This document shows positions 53,289 to 62,117 of a stretch of 64,000 bases of DNA, piece by piece (within the stretch, counting starts at the first letter, position 1; every line of letters begins with the position of its first letter). This stretch comes from an uncultured Bacilli bacterium (GTDB taxonomy: Bacteria > Bacillota_I > Bacilli_A > ML615J-28 > CAG-313). The notes beneath the pieces are model-generated. The model was not told the DNA's origin. It worked only from the letters and a program-made list of their open reading frames with translations, and did not search any database. A program made the position numbers and the translations under genes. The stretch covers positions 23,910 to 87,909 of the forward strand of contig CALVCV010000004.1 in NCBI GenBank assembly GCA_944326155.1, read 5' to 3'.

Positions 53289-54980
53289 CTATTCAATTGA
53301 TAAAACATAACTATAAATTTCTTGCTTACCATTTATTATATCCATTTCAAGTGATGGATATGTTTCTTTAATAATTTGTTGTACCTCATTAAGCTCGTCT
53401 TCATCAACATTATTACCATAAATAATAGTAATAATTTCTTTTTCACTTAAATCAGTATTTGCTAAAATACCTTTTACAGCATCTAATTTATTCTTTTCTG
53501 ATGTAACAATTTTCCCATTACAAATACCAATATAATCACCTTCATTAATATGAACGCCTTCAATTTCTGCATTTCTAATAGAGTAAGTAACAAGACCTGT
53601 TGTAACATTATTAATTACTTCATTAATATCTGCTAAAATAGTATCAATATCACCACTACTTAAATCGAGCATTGTAAGGGCAGAATAACCTTGTGCAAGT
53701 GATTTACTTGGTGCTACATACACCTTAGCTTTTGAGTAATATTTACCAGCTTGTGTAGCAGTTAAAACTATATTAGAATTATTTGGGAAAACGATAATGT
53801 TCTCGGCATTTAAACTATCAAAACCATGGATAAAATCCTCTGCTGAAGGGTTCATACTTTGACCACCTTCAACAATGTAATCAACACCCATTTCTTTGAA
53901 GACTTCGACAAGTCCTTCTCCTGATGCAACTGCAATAATTGCAAATTTCTTACGCACAGCTTGTTTTTTTACCTCTGCACAATGAGGGCAAGTTTCCTCT
54001 TGATGTGTTTCAGAATGATTTTCTTTAACCATACCTTCGTTATGTTGAACAGACATGTTTTCAATCTTTAAAGTGACATATTCACCATATTGTTGGCAAT
54101 GATTTAAAACTTCACCAGGTGTCATAGTATGAACATGCACTTTAATAATATCTTCATCTTTCAAAGCAACAATACTATTACCAATTGTTTCTAGGTAATC
54201 AACAATGGTTTTGACATCAAATTTTTTAACATCAACTTTTTTATTTTGTAATTGAAGAATAAATTCTGTACAATAACCATATACTAATTCACTATCAGCA
54301 TTAAATGCTTCATGAGAAACAACAGATTGATGTACTTTAATTTCATCATGCACTTCTACAATATCACCAAGTAAGGCTTTTAACATACCTTCTAGTATAT
54401 AAACAAGTCCTGCACCACCAGAATCCACAACTCCTGCTTCTTCTAGAACAGGTAATAAACTTGGTGTCCTACCAAGTGATGCATGAGCTTCATCGATTAA
54501 AATTCTAAAAAAATTTTCAACCGATGTATTTTTCTTTGTCATTTTGTATGCTACTTTTGATGCATCTTTTGCCACTGTTAAAATAGTACCTTCAACAGGT
54601 TTCATAACTGCATGATATGCTTGATCGACACCTCTTAAAAGGGCTTTACCAAATTCTTTAGCCGTAACTTCATCATAACCTGCAAGTCCTTTATAGATAC
54701 CTCTAAAAAATTGGGAGAGAATTACTCCAGAATTACCACGAGCTCCCATTAACATACCACGTGATAATTTTTTAGCTACATTATATATAGATGGTTCTTC
54801 TAATTTTTTTATTTCATTTGCGCCTGCTTCAATTGTCATCCGCATGTTGGTTCCTGTATCTCCATCAGGAACAGGAAATACATTTAATGCATCGACTGAC
54901 TTATAATTCACAGAAAGATTAGCGGCACCATTGATGACTAGCTGCTTAAACAACTCACCATCGATTTTTAAATGTTGCAT
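53289..54980 (-). CDS. fakA: Fatty acid kinase catalytic subunit FakA (DAK2/YloV)
   Basis: Phosphorylates fatty acids held by FakB to acyl-phosphate, which PlsY uses for phospholipid synthesis. 563 residues. The N-terminal DAK2 domain shows NVFPVPDGDTGTNM near 33-46 and MLMGARGNSGVILSQFFRG. A central CPHC pair near residue 330 may bind zinc. The C-terminal domain (about 345-563) has VEGGQSMNPSAEDF, the FakA signature. Regulation and fatty-acid recycling would tie it to the plsY-like gene elsewhere in this window. Promoter and AAGGAGGAGTATT site upstream. Confidence 0.95.
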   Translation of the reverse strand: MQHLKIDGELFKQLVINGAANLSVNYKSVDALNVFPVPDGDTGTNMRMTIEAGANEIKKLEEPSIYNVAKKLSRGMLMGARGNSGVILSQFFRGIYKGLAGYDEVTAKEFGKALLRGVDQAYHAVMKPVEGTILTVAKDASKVAYKMTKKNTSVENFFRILIDEAHASLGRTPSLLPVLEEAGVVDSGGAGLVYILEGMLKALLGDIVEVHDEIKVHQSVVSHEAFNADSELVYGYCTEFILQLQNKKVDVKKFDVKTIVDYLETIGNSIVALKDEDIIKVHVHTMTPGEVLNHCQQYGEYVTLKIENMSVQHNEGMVKENHSETHQEETCPHCAEVKKQAVRKKFAIIAVASGEGLVEVFKEMGVDYIVEGGQSMNPSAEDFIHGFDSLNAENIIVFPNNSNIVLTATQAGKYYSKAKVYVAPSKSLAQGYSALTMLDLSSGDIDTILADINEVINNVTTGLVTYSIRNAEIEGVHINEGDYIGICNGKIVTSEKNKLDAVKGILANTDLSEKEIITIIYGNNVDEDELNEVQQIIKETYPSLEMDIINGKQEIYSYVLSIE

Positions 54981-55019
54981 AATACTCCTCCTTATATAAG
55001 TATATTTATATGCTAGTAT

Positions 55020-55048
55020 ATTTTACCATGTTTTTTATTTTTTTGCAA
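55020..55048 (-). promoter_or_regulatory. Promoter of fakA-recG-rnc
   Basis: Minus strand: TTGCAA (55043-55048), 17-bp spacer, TGG-TAAAAT (TAAAAT at 55020-55025). The rest of the 270-nt gap to rpmB shows only A/T-rich sequence and the rpmB promoter. Confidence 0.72.
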
Positions 55049-55180
55049 GCAATATAAAATTTTAAAGACATCTTTTACTACTTTTTTCATAAACTATTTT
55101 AAGTAATATAATATATGTTTAAATTTTAAAATTTATTCTTTCCTTTTTTAATTCTTAATAATTTTTTTATAGTCATTTAG

Positions 55181-55209
55181 TTGCAAAAAAATTTTTTTTT
55201 TGGTATAAT
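55181..55209 (+). promoter_or_regulatory. Promoter of rpmB
   Basis: TTGCAA (55181-55186), 17-bp A/T-tract spacer, TATAAT (55204-55209). Confidence 0.85.
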
Positions 55210-55251
55210 AAACAAGACTTATAGAGTATCAATTTTAAGGAGGAACAAAAT

Positions 55252-55452
55252 ATGGCAAAATGTTACGTAACAGGCTTAGGGCCTACAACTGGCAATAATC
55301 GTTCTCACTCATTACAAGCAACTCGTCGTACTTGGAAACCAAATTTACAAAAAGTACGTATTAAAGATAAAGATGGCAAAGTAATTAGAGTGTATGTTTC
55401 AACTCGTGCTTTAAGAACTGGCATTAAAAATGGTTCAATTGAACGTGCTTAA
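55252..55452 (+). CDS. rpmB: 50S ribosomal protein L28
   Basis: 66 residues. The start [20 protein letters not shown] and the block [15 protein letters not shown] are typical of L28. Only one Cys is present (residue 4), so it is the zinc-free version. AAGGAGGAACAAAAT precedes the ATG. It diverges from fakA as in B. subtilis (rpmB-yloU-yloV), but the Asp23-family yloU gene that normally lies between them is absent. Confidence 0.98.
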   Translation: MAKCYVTGLGPTTGNNRSHSLQATRRTWKPNLQKVRIKDKDGKVIRVYVSTRALRTGIKNGSIERA

Positions 55453-55465
55453 TTTTTAGATTAAT

Positions 55466-55502
55466 AAAAAAGGGTATTAGATAAAATCTAATACCTTTTT
55501 TT
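55466..55502. terminator. Bidirectional terminator between rpmB and aminotransferase
   Basis: AAAAAAGGGTATTAGAT and ATCTAATACCTTTTTT pair with one bulged G; T runs follow on both strands. Confidence 0.82.
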
Positions 55503-56748
55503 ACTTATTCACAATATTTTGATATGCCTTTCCTATAATACGACCTAATTTTGAAGCCTCTTCCAAATTTACACTTGATAAAGCAATGCGATAGCCCTTT
55601 CCAAAATGGCATCCATAAGCTCCTTGAGCCTCAATTTCTTGTTCAAAATTTTTATTATCTACTAAAATGAGTACAAAGAACCCATTTTGGTATGGTGCAA
55701 AAGGTACTTCATATTGTTTTAATTCTTGAATAAATTTTTGTGAACGTTTGGCAAGATTATCTGAGGTAGCATTAATCTCTTGAATAAATGCCTCTTTTTT
55801 ATCTGGATTATTCAATGTGTTAGATACAATCTCAATACCTAAATGTGTTGTATTCGACCAAGTTGATCTTGCAAAATAAGAAGTTGCGTCACTAAATAAT
55901 TTTGCTTCCGCAACAAGTTTTGTCATCTGTATTAAAGCACCTAAACGCAAACCATATATACCAAAAGTTTTTGAAGCACTAAATGAAAAAAGCACCATAA
56001 CATTGGTAGATAATTCTTTTAATAAAGTAAAATTTTCTCTTGTTTTTTTCCCATTATCACTACCATAATCTAAATAAGCAATATCAAGTAGTAATACCAC
56101 TTTTGTTTTTTTAGCTAAGCGATTTAATACTTGCACAAGTCCCTTATAATCTTTATCACTCATAACAAGACCCGTTGGATTATGACAAGGATCATTAATA
56201 ACTAAAAAAACTTTATCATACTTTTCTTGCATAAGGATGGCATTTTGCTCAATACTTCTAAGATCCAAATTGCCTTTTTCATCATATAATTGATAAAAAT
56301 CAGCTTGAATACCTAAATTATTAGCAATTTGAATATATGATGGCCATAAAATATGTGGTAATAAGAGACCTTCCCCTTTTTCAAGATAAGTCGCAAAAGC
56401 TAACGCAATCGCACCTGTTCCCCCACATGTAGCAATAGTATTAAATAAGTAAGTATCATAAATTTTTTTATGATTTTCACCTAAAACCCATGTTTGTACT
56501 GCTTCAATATATGCATTAGAACCTTTTACACTACTATATGATAAATAATTGTCATAGTCAGGATGCGTAAAAGCATCTTTTACGCAATCAAAAACTTTGA
56601 TTTTGCCATCTTCATCATAATACGAACCAACTGTCGCATTAATAATATCAGGATTTTTTGCTTTTTCTTCGCGCGCTTTAGCCGATACACCTAATACATT
56701 TTCAATTAATTTTTTTTGTTTATTGATATTTGGTATAAAATCTTTCAT
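55501..56748 (-). CDS. PLP-dependent aminotransferase (class I/II, fold type I)
   Basis: 415 residues. ATCGGTGAIALAFATYL is the PLP-phosphate cup, NDPCHNPTG the classic NPTG motif, DIAYLDY the cofactor-ring Asp and Tyr, and FSASKTFGIYGLRLGA the Schiff-base lysine. It resembles the aspartate/aromatic aminotransferase branch (TyrB/AspC-like) more than the MalY group. Substrate cannot be settled. GATGGTGATGAC precedes the ATG. It lies between rpmB and spoVM, an insertion into otherwise conserved order, and has its own promoter. Confidence 0.9.
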   Translation of the reverse strand: MKDFIPNINKQKKLIENVLGVSAKAREEKAKNPDIINATVGSYYDEDGKIKVFDCVKDAFTHPDYDNYLSYSSVKGSNAYIEAVQTWVLGENHKKIYDTYLFNTIATCGGTGAIALAFATYLEKGEGLLLPHILWPSYIQIANNLGIQADFYQLYDEKGNLDLRSIEQNAILMQEKYDKVFLVINDPCHNPTGLVMSDKDYKGLVQVLNRLAKKTKVVLLLDIAYLDYGSDNGKKTRENFTLLKELSTNVMVLFSFSASKTFGIYGLRLGALIQMTKLVAEAKLFSDATSYFARSTWSNTTHLGIEIVSNTLNNPDKKEAFIQEINATSDNLAKRSQKFIQELKQYEVPFAPYQNGFFVLILVDNKNFEQEIEAQGAYGCHFGKGYRIALSSVNLEEASKLGRIIGKAYQNIVNK

Positions 56749-56804
56749 GTCATCACCATCTTTTACTTATAATATATTTTATTTATATATACTTATATAT
56801 ACTT

Positions 56805-56833
56805 ATTTTACTAAATTTTAATATTTATCGCAA
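56805..56833 (-). promoter_or_regulatory. Promoter of the aminotransferase gene
   Basis: Minus strand: TTGCGA (56828-56833), 17-bp spacer, TAAAAT (56805-56810). A tandem ATATATACTT pair (56785-56804) lies in the transcribed leader. Confidence 0.6.
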
Positions 56834-56854
56834 GTTTTTAACTTATCTAATTGG

Positions 56855-56892
56855 AAAAGGATGATAAGATATTAAAATCTTATCATCCTTTT
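56855..56892 (-). terminator. Terminator after spoVM
   Basis: AAAAGGATGATAAGAT and its complement form a 16-bp perfect stem with a 6-nt loop, touching the spoVM stop codon. Confidence 0.85.
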
Positions 56893-56979
56893 TTATTTTT
56901 CTTTCTTTGTAAAAAGTTTAACAAAGAAGGCAATAATTTTAGAAATAAATTTTGGTAATTTAATAATATGAAAGTGCAT
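56893..56979 (-). CDS. spoVM: Stage V sporulation protein M (SpoVM), 28 aa
   Basis: A 28-codon frame starting MHFHIIKLPKFISKII. In B. subtilis SpoVM is a 26-residue amphipathic peptide that binds the curved forespore membrane and recruits SpoIVA; it starts with a closely similar block and has proline at position 9, as here. The end is basic (KLFTKKEK), also as in the family. GGAGGGTATCT precedes the ATG and a perfect terminator follows directly. It lies next to thiN, where spoVM sits in B. subtilis. Context and sequence together make this strong despite the length. Confidence 0.9.
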   Translation of the reverse strand: MHFHIIKLPKFISKIIAFFVKLFTKKEK

Positions 56980-57028
56980 AGATACCCTCCTACTATTACA
57001 TCTTATGTTGTAAAAGGTATTTTATGCG

Positions 57029-57667
57029 TTATTTTTCAAAATAACAAAATAAATAAATCCCACCACTTTTTACCTTGATAATAGGAATACTATTATCATT
57101 TAAAGGCTCGTTGCTTACTGCATAAGTATCCGTCGATAATAAAATTACATCACTTAACAAATACTTTGCATTTAATACTGAAACTTTTGACTTTGTTTTT
57201 GCAAACAAAGAAAAATATTTTAAATATGGTCTTTTGATTTGATAAGTATCATCTTTTTTTAAATAAATTACTTCATTTTGATCATCAATAATACGAATTT
57301 TATATTGATTATATTTCGCCATTAAGCTATAAGCGTTAAATTCATGATCGAGTCTAGCACTTGTCGCATCATATACATCAATTTCTAAATTTAAAGACCC
57401 TTCTAACATACCCAAATATTTAAAGGCTAATTCTAAATCAGTTTCATCTTTTTTACTTGGATAAATGCAAATTTCATAAGAATGTTCTTTAATGTAATTT
57501 AACTTTTCTGTGCTATCAAAATCACCAATACACAAATCTGGTTTAATCCCTCTTTTGATTAATTCCATGCTCCCTTCATCAATACCTATAAAATAATCAG
57601 ACGGATTAATATGATAATTTTTATAAAAAGTTTTAACTGGTGAAGAAGCAACGATAATAATTTTCAT
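57029..57667 (-). CDS. thiN: Thiamine pyrophosphokinase
   Basis: Transfers pyrophosphate from ATP to thiamine. 212 residues, typical. Family motifs GIDEGSMELIKRGIKPDLCIGDFDS (with a GD metal site), YPSKKDETDLELAFKYL and ATSARLDHEFNAY are clear. The start overlaps the rpe stop by 4 nt (ATGA), so translation is coupled. Part of rsmB-rlmN-rsgA-rpe-thiN. Confidence 0.96.
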   Translation of the reverse strand: MKIIIVASSPVKTFYKNYHINPSDYFIGIDEGSMELIKRGIKPDLCIGDFDSTEKLNYIKEHSYEICIYPSKKDETDLELAFKYLGMLEGSLNLEIDVYDATSARLDHEFNAYSLMAKYNQYKIRIIDDQNEVIYLKKDDTYQIKRPYLKYFSLFAKTKSKVSVLNAKYLLSDVILLSTDTYAVSNEPLNDNSIPIIKVKSGGIYLFCYFEK

Positions 57668-58305
57668 TCTTCTAACTCCCTAATTGTTTTACACAAATCT
57701 TTTTGTTTAAATAAATAGCTTCCTACCACAATTAAATCACATCCAGCATTTTTAATAAGATTTTTATTTTCATTATTAATCCCGCCATCCATTTCTATTA
57801 AATAAGAATAATGATATAAAGTTTTTAATTCTTTCAATTTTCTAGTTTTCTCTAATACTTCTTCCATGAAGGCTTGCCCACCAAAACCCGGTTCTACACT
57901 CATTACTAAAATTAAATCAACTACTTTTAGATATGGTAATAAAACATCAATTTTTGTTTTTGGTTTAATCGCAATACCAACCTTTAATGAAGCCTGCTTT
58001 ATCTTCTCAATGATAACTAACGGATTAGATGCAGCCTCAATATGAAAACATAGAAAGTCACTACCTGTTTGAATATAACGATCGATTTTTTCCACTGGAT
58101 CTTGAATCATCAAATGAGTATCTAACATTAATGATGTTTTCTTTTTAATTTCTTTGACTTTTTCTTCATCAAATGTATAATTAGGAACAAATTGATTATC
58201 CATTACATCTAGATGTAAATATTGAACTGAAGTCTTTTCTAAAGACGATAAGACTTCATCTAAATTTTGATTTAATACCGATAAAATAGAGGGAACAACT
58301 TTCAT
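57664..58305 (-). CDS. rpe: Ribulose-phosphate 3-epimerase
   Basis: TIM-barrel enzyme of the pentose phosphate pathway, interconverting Ru5P and Xu5P. 213 residues. HLDVMDNQFVPNYTF (metal ligands His and Asp), DTHLMIQDP, LVMSVEPGFGGQAF and EMDGGINNEN are diagnostic. The ATG at 58305 was chosen as it gives the usual start MKVVPSILS; an in-frame GTG four codons upstream lies within the end of rsgA. Coupled to rsgA and thiN. Confidence 0.96.
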   Translation of the reverse strand: MKVVPSILSVLNQNLDEVLSSLEKTSVQYLHLDVMDNQFVPNYTFDEEKVKEIKKKTSLMLDTHLMIQDPVEKIDRYIQTGSDFLCFHIEAASNPLVIIEKIKQASLKVGIAIKPKTKIDVLLPYLKVVDLILVMSVEPGFGGQAFMEEVLEKTRKLKELKTLYHYSYLIEMDGGINNENKNLIKNAGCDLIVVGSYLFKQKDLCKTIRELEE

Positions 58306-58310
58306 ATTTT

Positions 58311-59189
58311 TTACCACTTTCTACGAGATTTTATTTCATTTAGAAATTGTAAATAATTATCATATCTACTTTTTAGAATTTTTCCTTCTAATATTTTTTT
58401 CTTCACATTACAAGATGGTTCATTTTGATGTAAACATCCATTATATTTACACTCTTTCCCATAGGTGAAAAATTCAACAAAACTATGCGCAAGGCTACTT
58501 TCATCCATATCGATAAATTCAATCGTCCCAAAACCAGGAGTATCTGCAAGCCATCCTTTTCCAACCATAAATAGTTTTGTATATCTTGTTGTATGTTTTC
58601 CACGATTTAATGCTTTAGAAATAGCAGCCGTTTCAAGATGAATTTGATTATCTAATAAATTCATAATACTGCTTTTACCAACACCACTTTGTCCAGTAAA
58701 AACACTTACTTTATCTTGTAAAAAAGGTTTAATTTTTTCAATCGTAAGAGGGTTGGTAGTCATTGTTTGAATAACTTGATAACCAATTTGAGCATAATAT
58801 TGAATAATTTTTGTAGTTTCTAGTAAACCTTTTTCATCTAACAAATCCATTTTTGAAAAGATTAAGATGGGTTCAATTCTTTGAAACTCGAAAATGGAAA
58901 TCATTTTATCTAATAAATTTAAATTTAAAGTAGGCTCACAAACACTAGTAATGATGAAGGCTTGATCAATATTAGCAATTGGCGGCCTTACAAAATCATT
59001 ATGTCTTTGATATACTTTTATGATTGTAGCATATGGATTACCTGCTTCATATTCAACGATATCCCCTACTTTAGGCGATGTATTTTCTTTGCGAAATAAC
59101 CCTCTTGGCTTGGCGAGTAAAATTTGTGCTGTTTTTTCATCATAGATGGTATATTCACCTGCTATTAAACAAATTATTCTTGCAATCAT
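58311..59189 (-). CDS. rsgA: Ribosome small subunit maturation GTPase RsgA (CpgA)
   Basis: Circularly permuted GTPase for late 30S maturation. 292 residues. An N-terminal OB domain is followed by the permuted order: SKMDLL (G4), then FTGQSGVGKSSIMN (G1) and DTPGFG (G3). The C-terminal zinc site has CKYNGCLHQNEPSC (C-x5-C... C/H ligands). Its ATG overlaps the rlmN stop by 4 nt. In B. subtilis the kinase/phosphatase pair prkC-prpC lies between rlmN and this gene; here it is absent. Confidence 0.96.
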   Translation of the reverse strand: MIARIICLIAGEYTIYDEKTAQILLAKPRGLFRKENTSPKVGDIVEYEAGNPYATIIKVYQRHNDFVRPPIANIDQAFIITSVCEPTLNLNLLDKMISIFEFQRIEPILIFSKMDLLDEKGLLETTKIIQYYAQIGYQVIQTMTTNPLTIEKIKPFLQDKVSVFTGQSGVGKSSIMNLLDNQIHLETAAISKALNRGKHTTRYTKLFMVGKGWLADTPGFGTIEFIDMDESSLAHSFVEFFTYGKECKYNGCLHQNEPSCNVKKKILEGKILKSRYDNYLQFLNEIKSRRKW

Positions 59190-60232
59190 TGTTTTTCTTC
59201 CTTTAATCTTTTAGCACGTAATTGTCCACAAGCCGCCATAATATCAGAGCCATGTTCACTACGAATAGTTGCATTGATGCCTCTTTTCTTTAAAACTTCA
59301 AAGAAAGACTCCGCTTGAGATTTTGAGGTTTGTTGAAATGGTTTGGTATCAATTTCATTATATGGAATTAAATTAACATAACAATTTATACCTTTAATAA
59401 GATTTGCTAATTCTTCAGCGTGATAAGTCTCATCATTTATCTTAGATAATAAGATATATTCAAAAGTAACCCTACGATTTGTTTTTTCAACATATTTTTT
59501 TACTGCTGGTATTAACTTTTCTAAGGGATAAATTTTGTTAATTTTCATTAGTTGATTGCGAAGTTCATTGTTTGACGCATGAAGACTAATTGCCAAATTT
59601 ACTTGTAATTCAAAATTAGCAAATTGTTCAATTTTAGGCACCAAACCACATGTTGAAACAGTCATATGACGAGCCCCAATTTCTAGACCTTTGGGATAAT
59701 TTAGAATTCTTAAAAATTCAAGTACTGTATCATAATTATCAAATGGTTCGCCAATTCCCATCACCACAATATTTGATACTCTTTGAAAATTGGCATCTAA
59801 ATCTTTTTGTACCATTAGAACTTGTAAAACCATTTCACCAATTGTTAAATTACGAATTTTTTTAAGTTCACCACTTGCACAAAAAGCACATCCCATATTA
59901 CAACCAACTTGACTTGTTACACAAATACTATTGCCATAATTGTGTCGCATCAAAACAGTTTCAATAAATTTACCATCTTCTAAGCGAAATAAGTATTTAA
60001 TGGTCCCATCACTTGAGACTTGCTTGGTTACTAATTCTAATAATTTACATACAAATTCTTCATTCAAAAGACCAATCGTAGTTTTTGAAATATTGGTCAT
60101 TTCTTCAAAGCTACCAACTCGAAAGCGATATAACCATTCAAAAATTTGTTTGGCTTTAAAGGGTTTTTCTCCTTTCGTAACCAAATATGCTTCTAATTGT
60201 TTTAAAGGATAATCATATATATTCTTTTTCAT
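59186..60232 (-). CDS. rlmN: 23S rRNA/tRNA A2503/A37 methyltransferase RlmN
   Basis: Radical SAM enzyme making C2-methyladenosine. 348 residues. The [4Fe-4S] motif is CNMGCAFCASG, preceded by a Cys-containing ICVTSQVGC. Other family blocks: GIGEPFDNYD, the AISLHASNN motif and RSEHGSDIMAACGQL with the second catalytic cysteine. It is joined to rsmB (1 nt gap) and rsgA (4-nt overlap). Confidence 0.97.
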   Translation of the reverse strand: MKKNIYDYPLKQLEAYLVTKGEKPFKAKQIFEWLYRFRVGSFEEMTNISKTTIGLLNEEFVCKLLELVTKQVSSDGTIKYLFRLEDGKFIETVLMRHNYGNSICVTSQVGCNMGCAFCASGELKKIRNLTIGEMVLQVLMVQKDLDANFQRVSNIVVMGIGEPFDNYDTVLEFLRILNYPKGLEIGARHMTVSTCGLVPKIEQFANFELQVNLAISLHASNNELRNQLMKINKIYPLEKLIPAVKKYVEKTNRRVTFEYILLSKINDETYHAEELANLIKGINCYVNLIPYNEIDTKPFQQTSKSQAESFFEVLKKRGINATIRSEHGSDIMAACGQLRAKRLKEEKQ

Positions 60233-61468
60233 TTAACAGCCTCTTAACCGACAAATATAAAAGCCATCTTCTTTATTTGATGGTAAAACTTTTTTTTCTT
60301 CTTCTTTAATAAAGTTTGTATGTTTTTCTAAAAAAAACCTAATCATTTCTTCGTTTTCTTCTTTATTAATTGTACATGTACTATAGACTAAAATACCATT
60401 AGGTTTTAGATATTGTGATATATTTTCTAAAATTGCCCATTGAGTTTGTTTGATATCTTCAATTTTATCAAGTGTCATTTGATATTTTAAATCGGGCTTA
60501 TGTCTAATTACACCAAGTCCAGAGCATGGAGCATCTATTAATATTTTATCAAACTTTTTATCAAAATGAACATTTTTCGCATCCGCAAGTTTGGTAGTTA
60601 CACATGTGACCCCTAATTTTTTGGCATTTTCTTCAATTAGTTTTAATTTATGAGGATAAATATCCATAGCAATAATCTTGCCATCATTTTCAATCATGCT
60701 TGCCATTTGCATTGTTTTACTACCTGGTGCACTACAAGCATCAAGAATAACCTCTTTTTTACTAGGACATAGTAAAAGCGGTACCATCATACTTGATTTA
60801 TCCTGTGCAACTATTAGCCCATCTTGAAAAAGAGGACTTTGAATTAAACTTGTTTTGGTTTGTAAGATGATATCTTCTTCAACCATATAATTAATTTGTG
60901 CTTGATCTAAAAAAGATGTGATATCATCCAGTTTGGCTTTTAGGGTATTAATCCGGTAAGTATTATAAGGCTCTTCTCCCTCATCAAAAAAAGAAATTAT
61001 TTGCTCTTGATACTGTTTGTAAAGTAACGCTGTTAAGGCAAAAGGAAGACTATACATGATACTATAGCGTTTAAGTTTGGTAAGTGATGAAAGATCTGGT
61101 TTTTTTTGACTTTGATATTTTCTTAAAATAGCATTCACAAAAGTGGATGCTTTATAATCTTGTTTTTTGATACAACCCACAACTTCATTTACCACATAAT
61201 AAACGGGAAGTTTTAAATAATCCATCGCATAAACACCAACTCGTAAAGCATTACGCACAAAAGGTTTTACTCTTTTACCCTTAAGAAGTGGTTGTAAATA
61301 AAAATCAAGTAACATCTTTTTTTCCACAACACCATATACGATTTTCGTATACAATCTTTTTTCATAATCTGTAAAATGATTGTGCTTAATCGTTTGATTG
61401 ACGATAATATTGGTGTAGGCATTTTCATATAAGATGGTAATTAAACTTTTTAAGATAGCATTAAACAT
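60233..61468 (-). CDS. rsmB: 16S rRNA m5C967 methyltransferase RsmB
   Basis: 411 residues. An N-terminal NusB-like RNA-binding helix bundle (about 1-130; YTNIIVNQTIKHNHFTDYEK) precedes the Rossmann methyltransferase: DACSAPGSKTMQMAS (SAM site), DAPCSGLGVIRHKPD and the catalytic VYSTCTINKEENE. GGAGAGAAAA precedes the ATG at 61468; the earlier in-frame TTG is rejected as part of the ribosome site. It overlaps the upstream unknown gene by 8 nt. Confidence 0.96.
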   Translation of the reverse strand: MFNAILKSLITILYENAYTNIIVNQTIKHNHFTDYEKRLYTKIVYGVVEKKMLLDFYLQPLLKGKRVKPFVRNALRVGVYAMDYLKLPVYYVVNEVVGCIKKQDYKASTFVNAILRKYQSQKKPDLSSLTKLKRYSIMYSLPFALTALLYKQYQEQIISFFDEGEEPYNTYRINTLKAKLDDITSFLDQAQINYMVEEDIILQTKTSLIQSPLFQDGLIVAQDKSSMMVPLLLCPSKKEVILDACSAPGSKTMQMASMIENDGKIIAMDIYPHKLKLIEENAKKLGVTCVTTKLADAKNVHFDKKFDKILIDAPCSGLGVIRHKPDLKYQMTLDKIEDIKQTQWAILENISQYLKPNGILVYSTCTINKEENEEMIRFFLEKHTNFIKEEEKKVLPSNKEDGFYICRLRGC

Positions 61469-62117
61469 TTTTCTCTCCTGCAAGTAAAATAAACATCATA
61501 AAGCGCATTTTTAAAAAAGATTGATAAAATAGATTTTTATCTTTTACATATTTTAATGATGTGCTAGTTGCTTGATAGGCCTGTAAAAAATCTTCTTTCG
61601 TAAAACTTTCCTTCATGCTTAGTGTTTCTAACTTCGAAAAAGGAATAAATTTCATTTCATTTACTGTGCATGTTGCTTGAAGAACTTCAATTAGCTTTTT
61701 GAATAAAGGGCCAAAGGAATCTTTAGCATTTGTTAAAAAGACTTTTTCAATTTGGACAAATTCAGTATGTTTTTCAAACAACTTTTTTTCAAAAATTTGA
61801 AAAGTACTTAACTCATCATCATGAAAAGAATCTAATAACAAAAAAAGATTATAATCAAAAATTGGATATAAGTCTTCCTTAAATTCATATATCATTTGAG
61901 ATAAGGTTTCATAGTCGTTTATAATATAATTTTGAATAGTTTGATCATGTGTGCCTTTTTGATAAAGTGCAATGTTTTTAAGAACCTCTTCATATGTGTG
62001 ATAAGTAAATTGCCATTTTTCTTTTAATTGGGTATTATTTACATGATTCATCATAATATCCATACTAATAACGTCTTTTTTTATTTTGGGAATTTTTTGA
62101 ATAATTTGATTTAGCAT
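61461..62117 (-). CDS. Hypothetical protein upstream of rsmB (218 aa)
   Basis: Unrecognised. 218 residues, rich in Lys, Phe and Leu, mostly helical, with no signal peptide, transmembrane segment or catalytic motif. AATAGGTGAAACA precedes the ATG. It overlaps rsmB by 8 nt, so it is co-translated and probably co-transcribed with the rRNA modification cluster. In B. subtilis the genes def, fmt and priA stand upstream of rsmB; this is none of them. A role in translation or RNA is plausible only by position. Confidence 0.62.
   Translation of the reverse strand: MLNQIIQKIPKIKKDVISMDIMMNHVNNTQLKEKWQFTYHTYEEVLKNIALYQKGTHDQTIQNYIINDYETLSQMIYEFKEDLYPIFDYNLFLLLDSFHDDELSTFQIFEKKLFEKHTEFVQIEKVFLTNAKDSFGPLFKKLIEVLQATCTVNEMKFIPFSKLETLSMKESFTKEDFLQAYQATSTSLKYVKDKNLFYQSFLKMRFMMFILLAGEKNV

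Noticed and set aside
54981..55180. Hidden small gene in the fakA-rpmB gap
   Set aside because: Only very A/T-rich sequence without a ribosome site followed by a start; the gap is explained by two divergent promoters.
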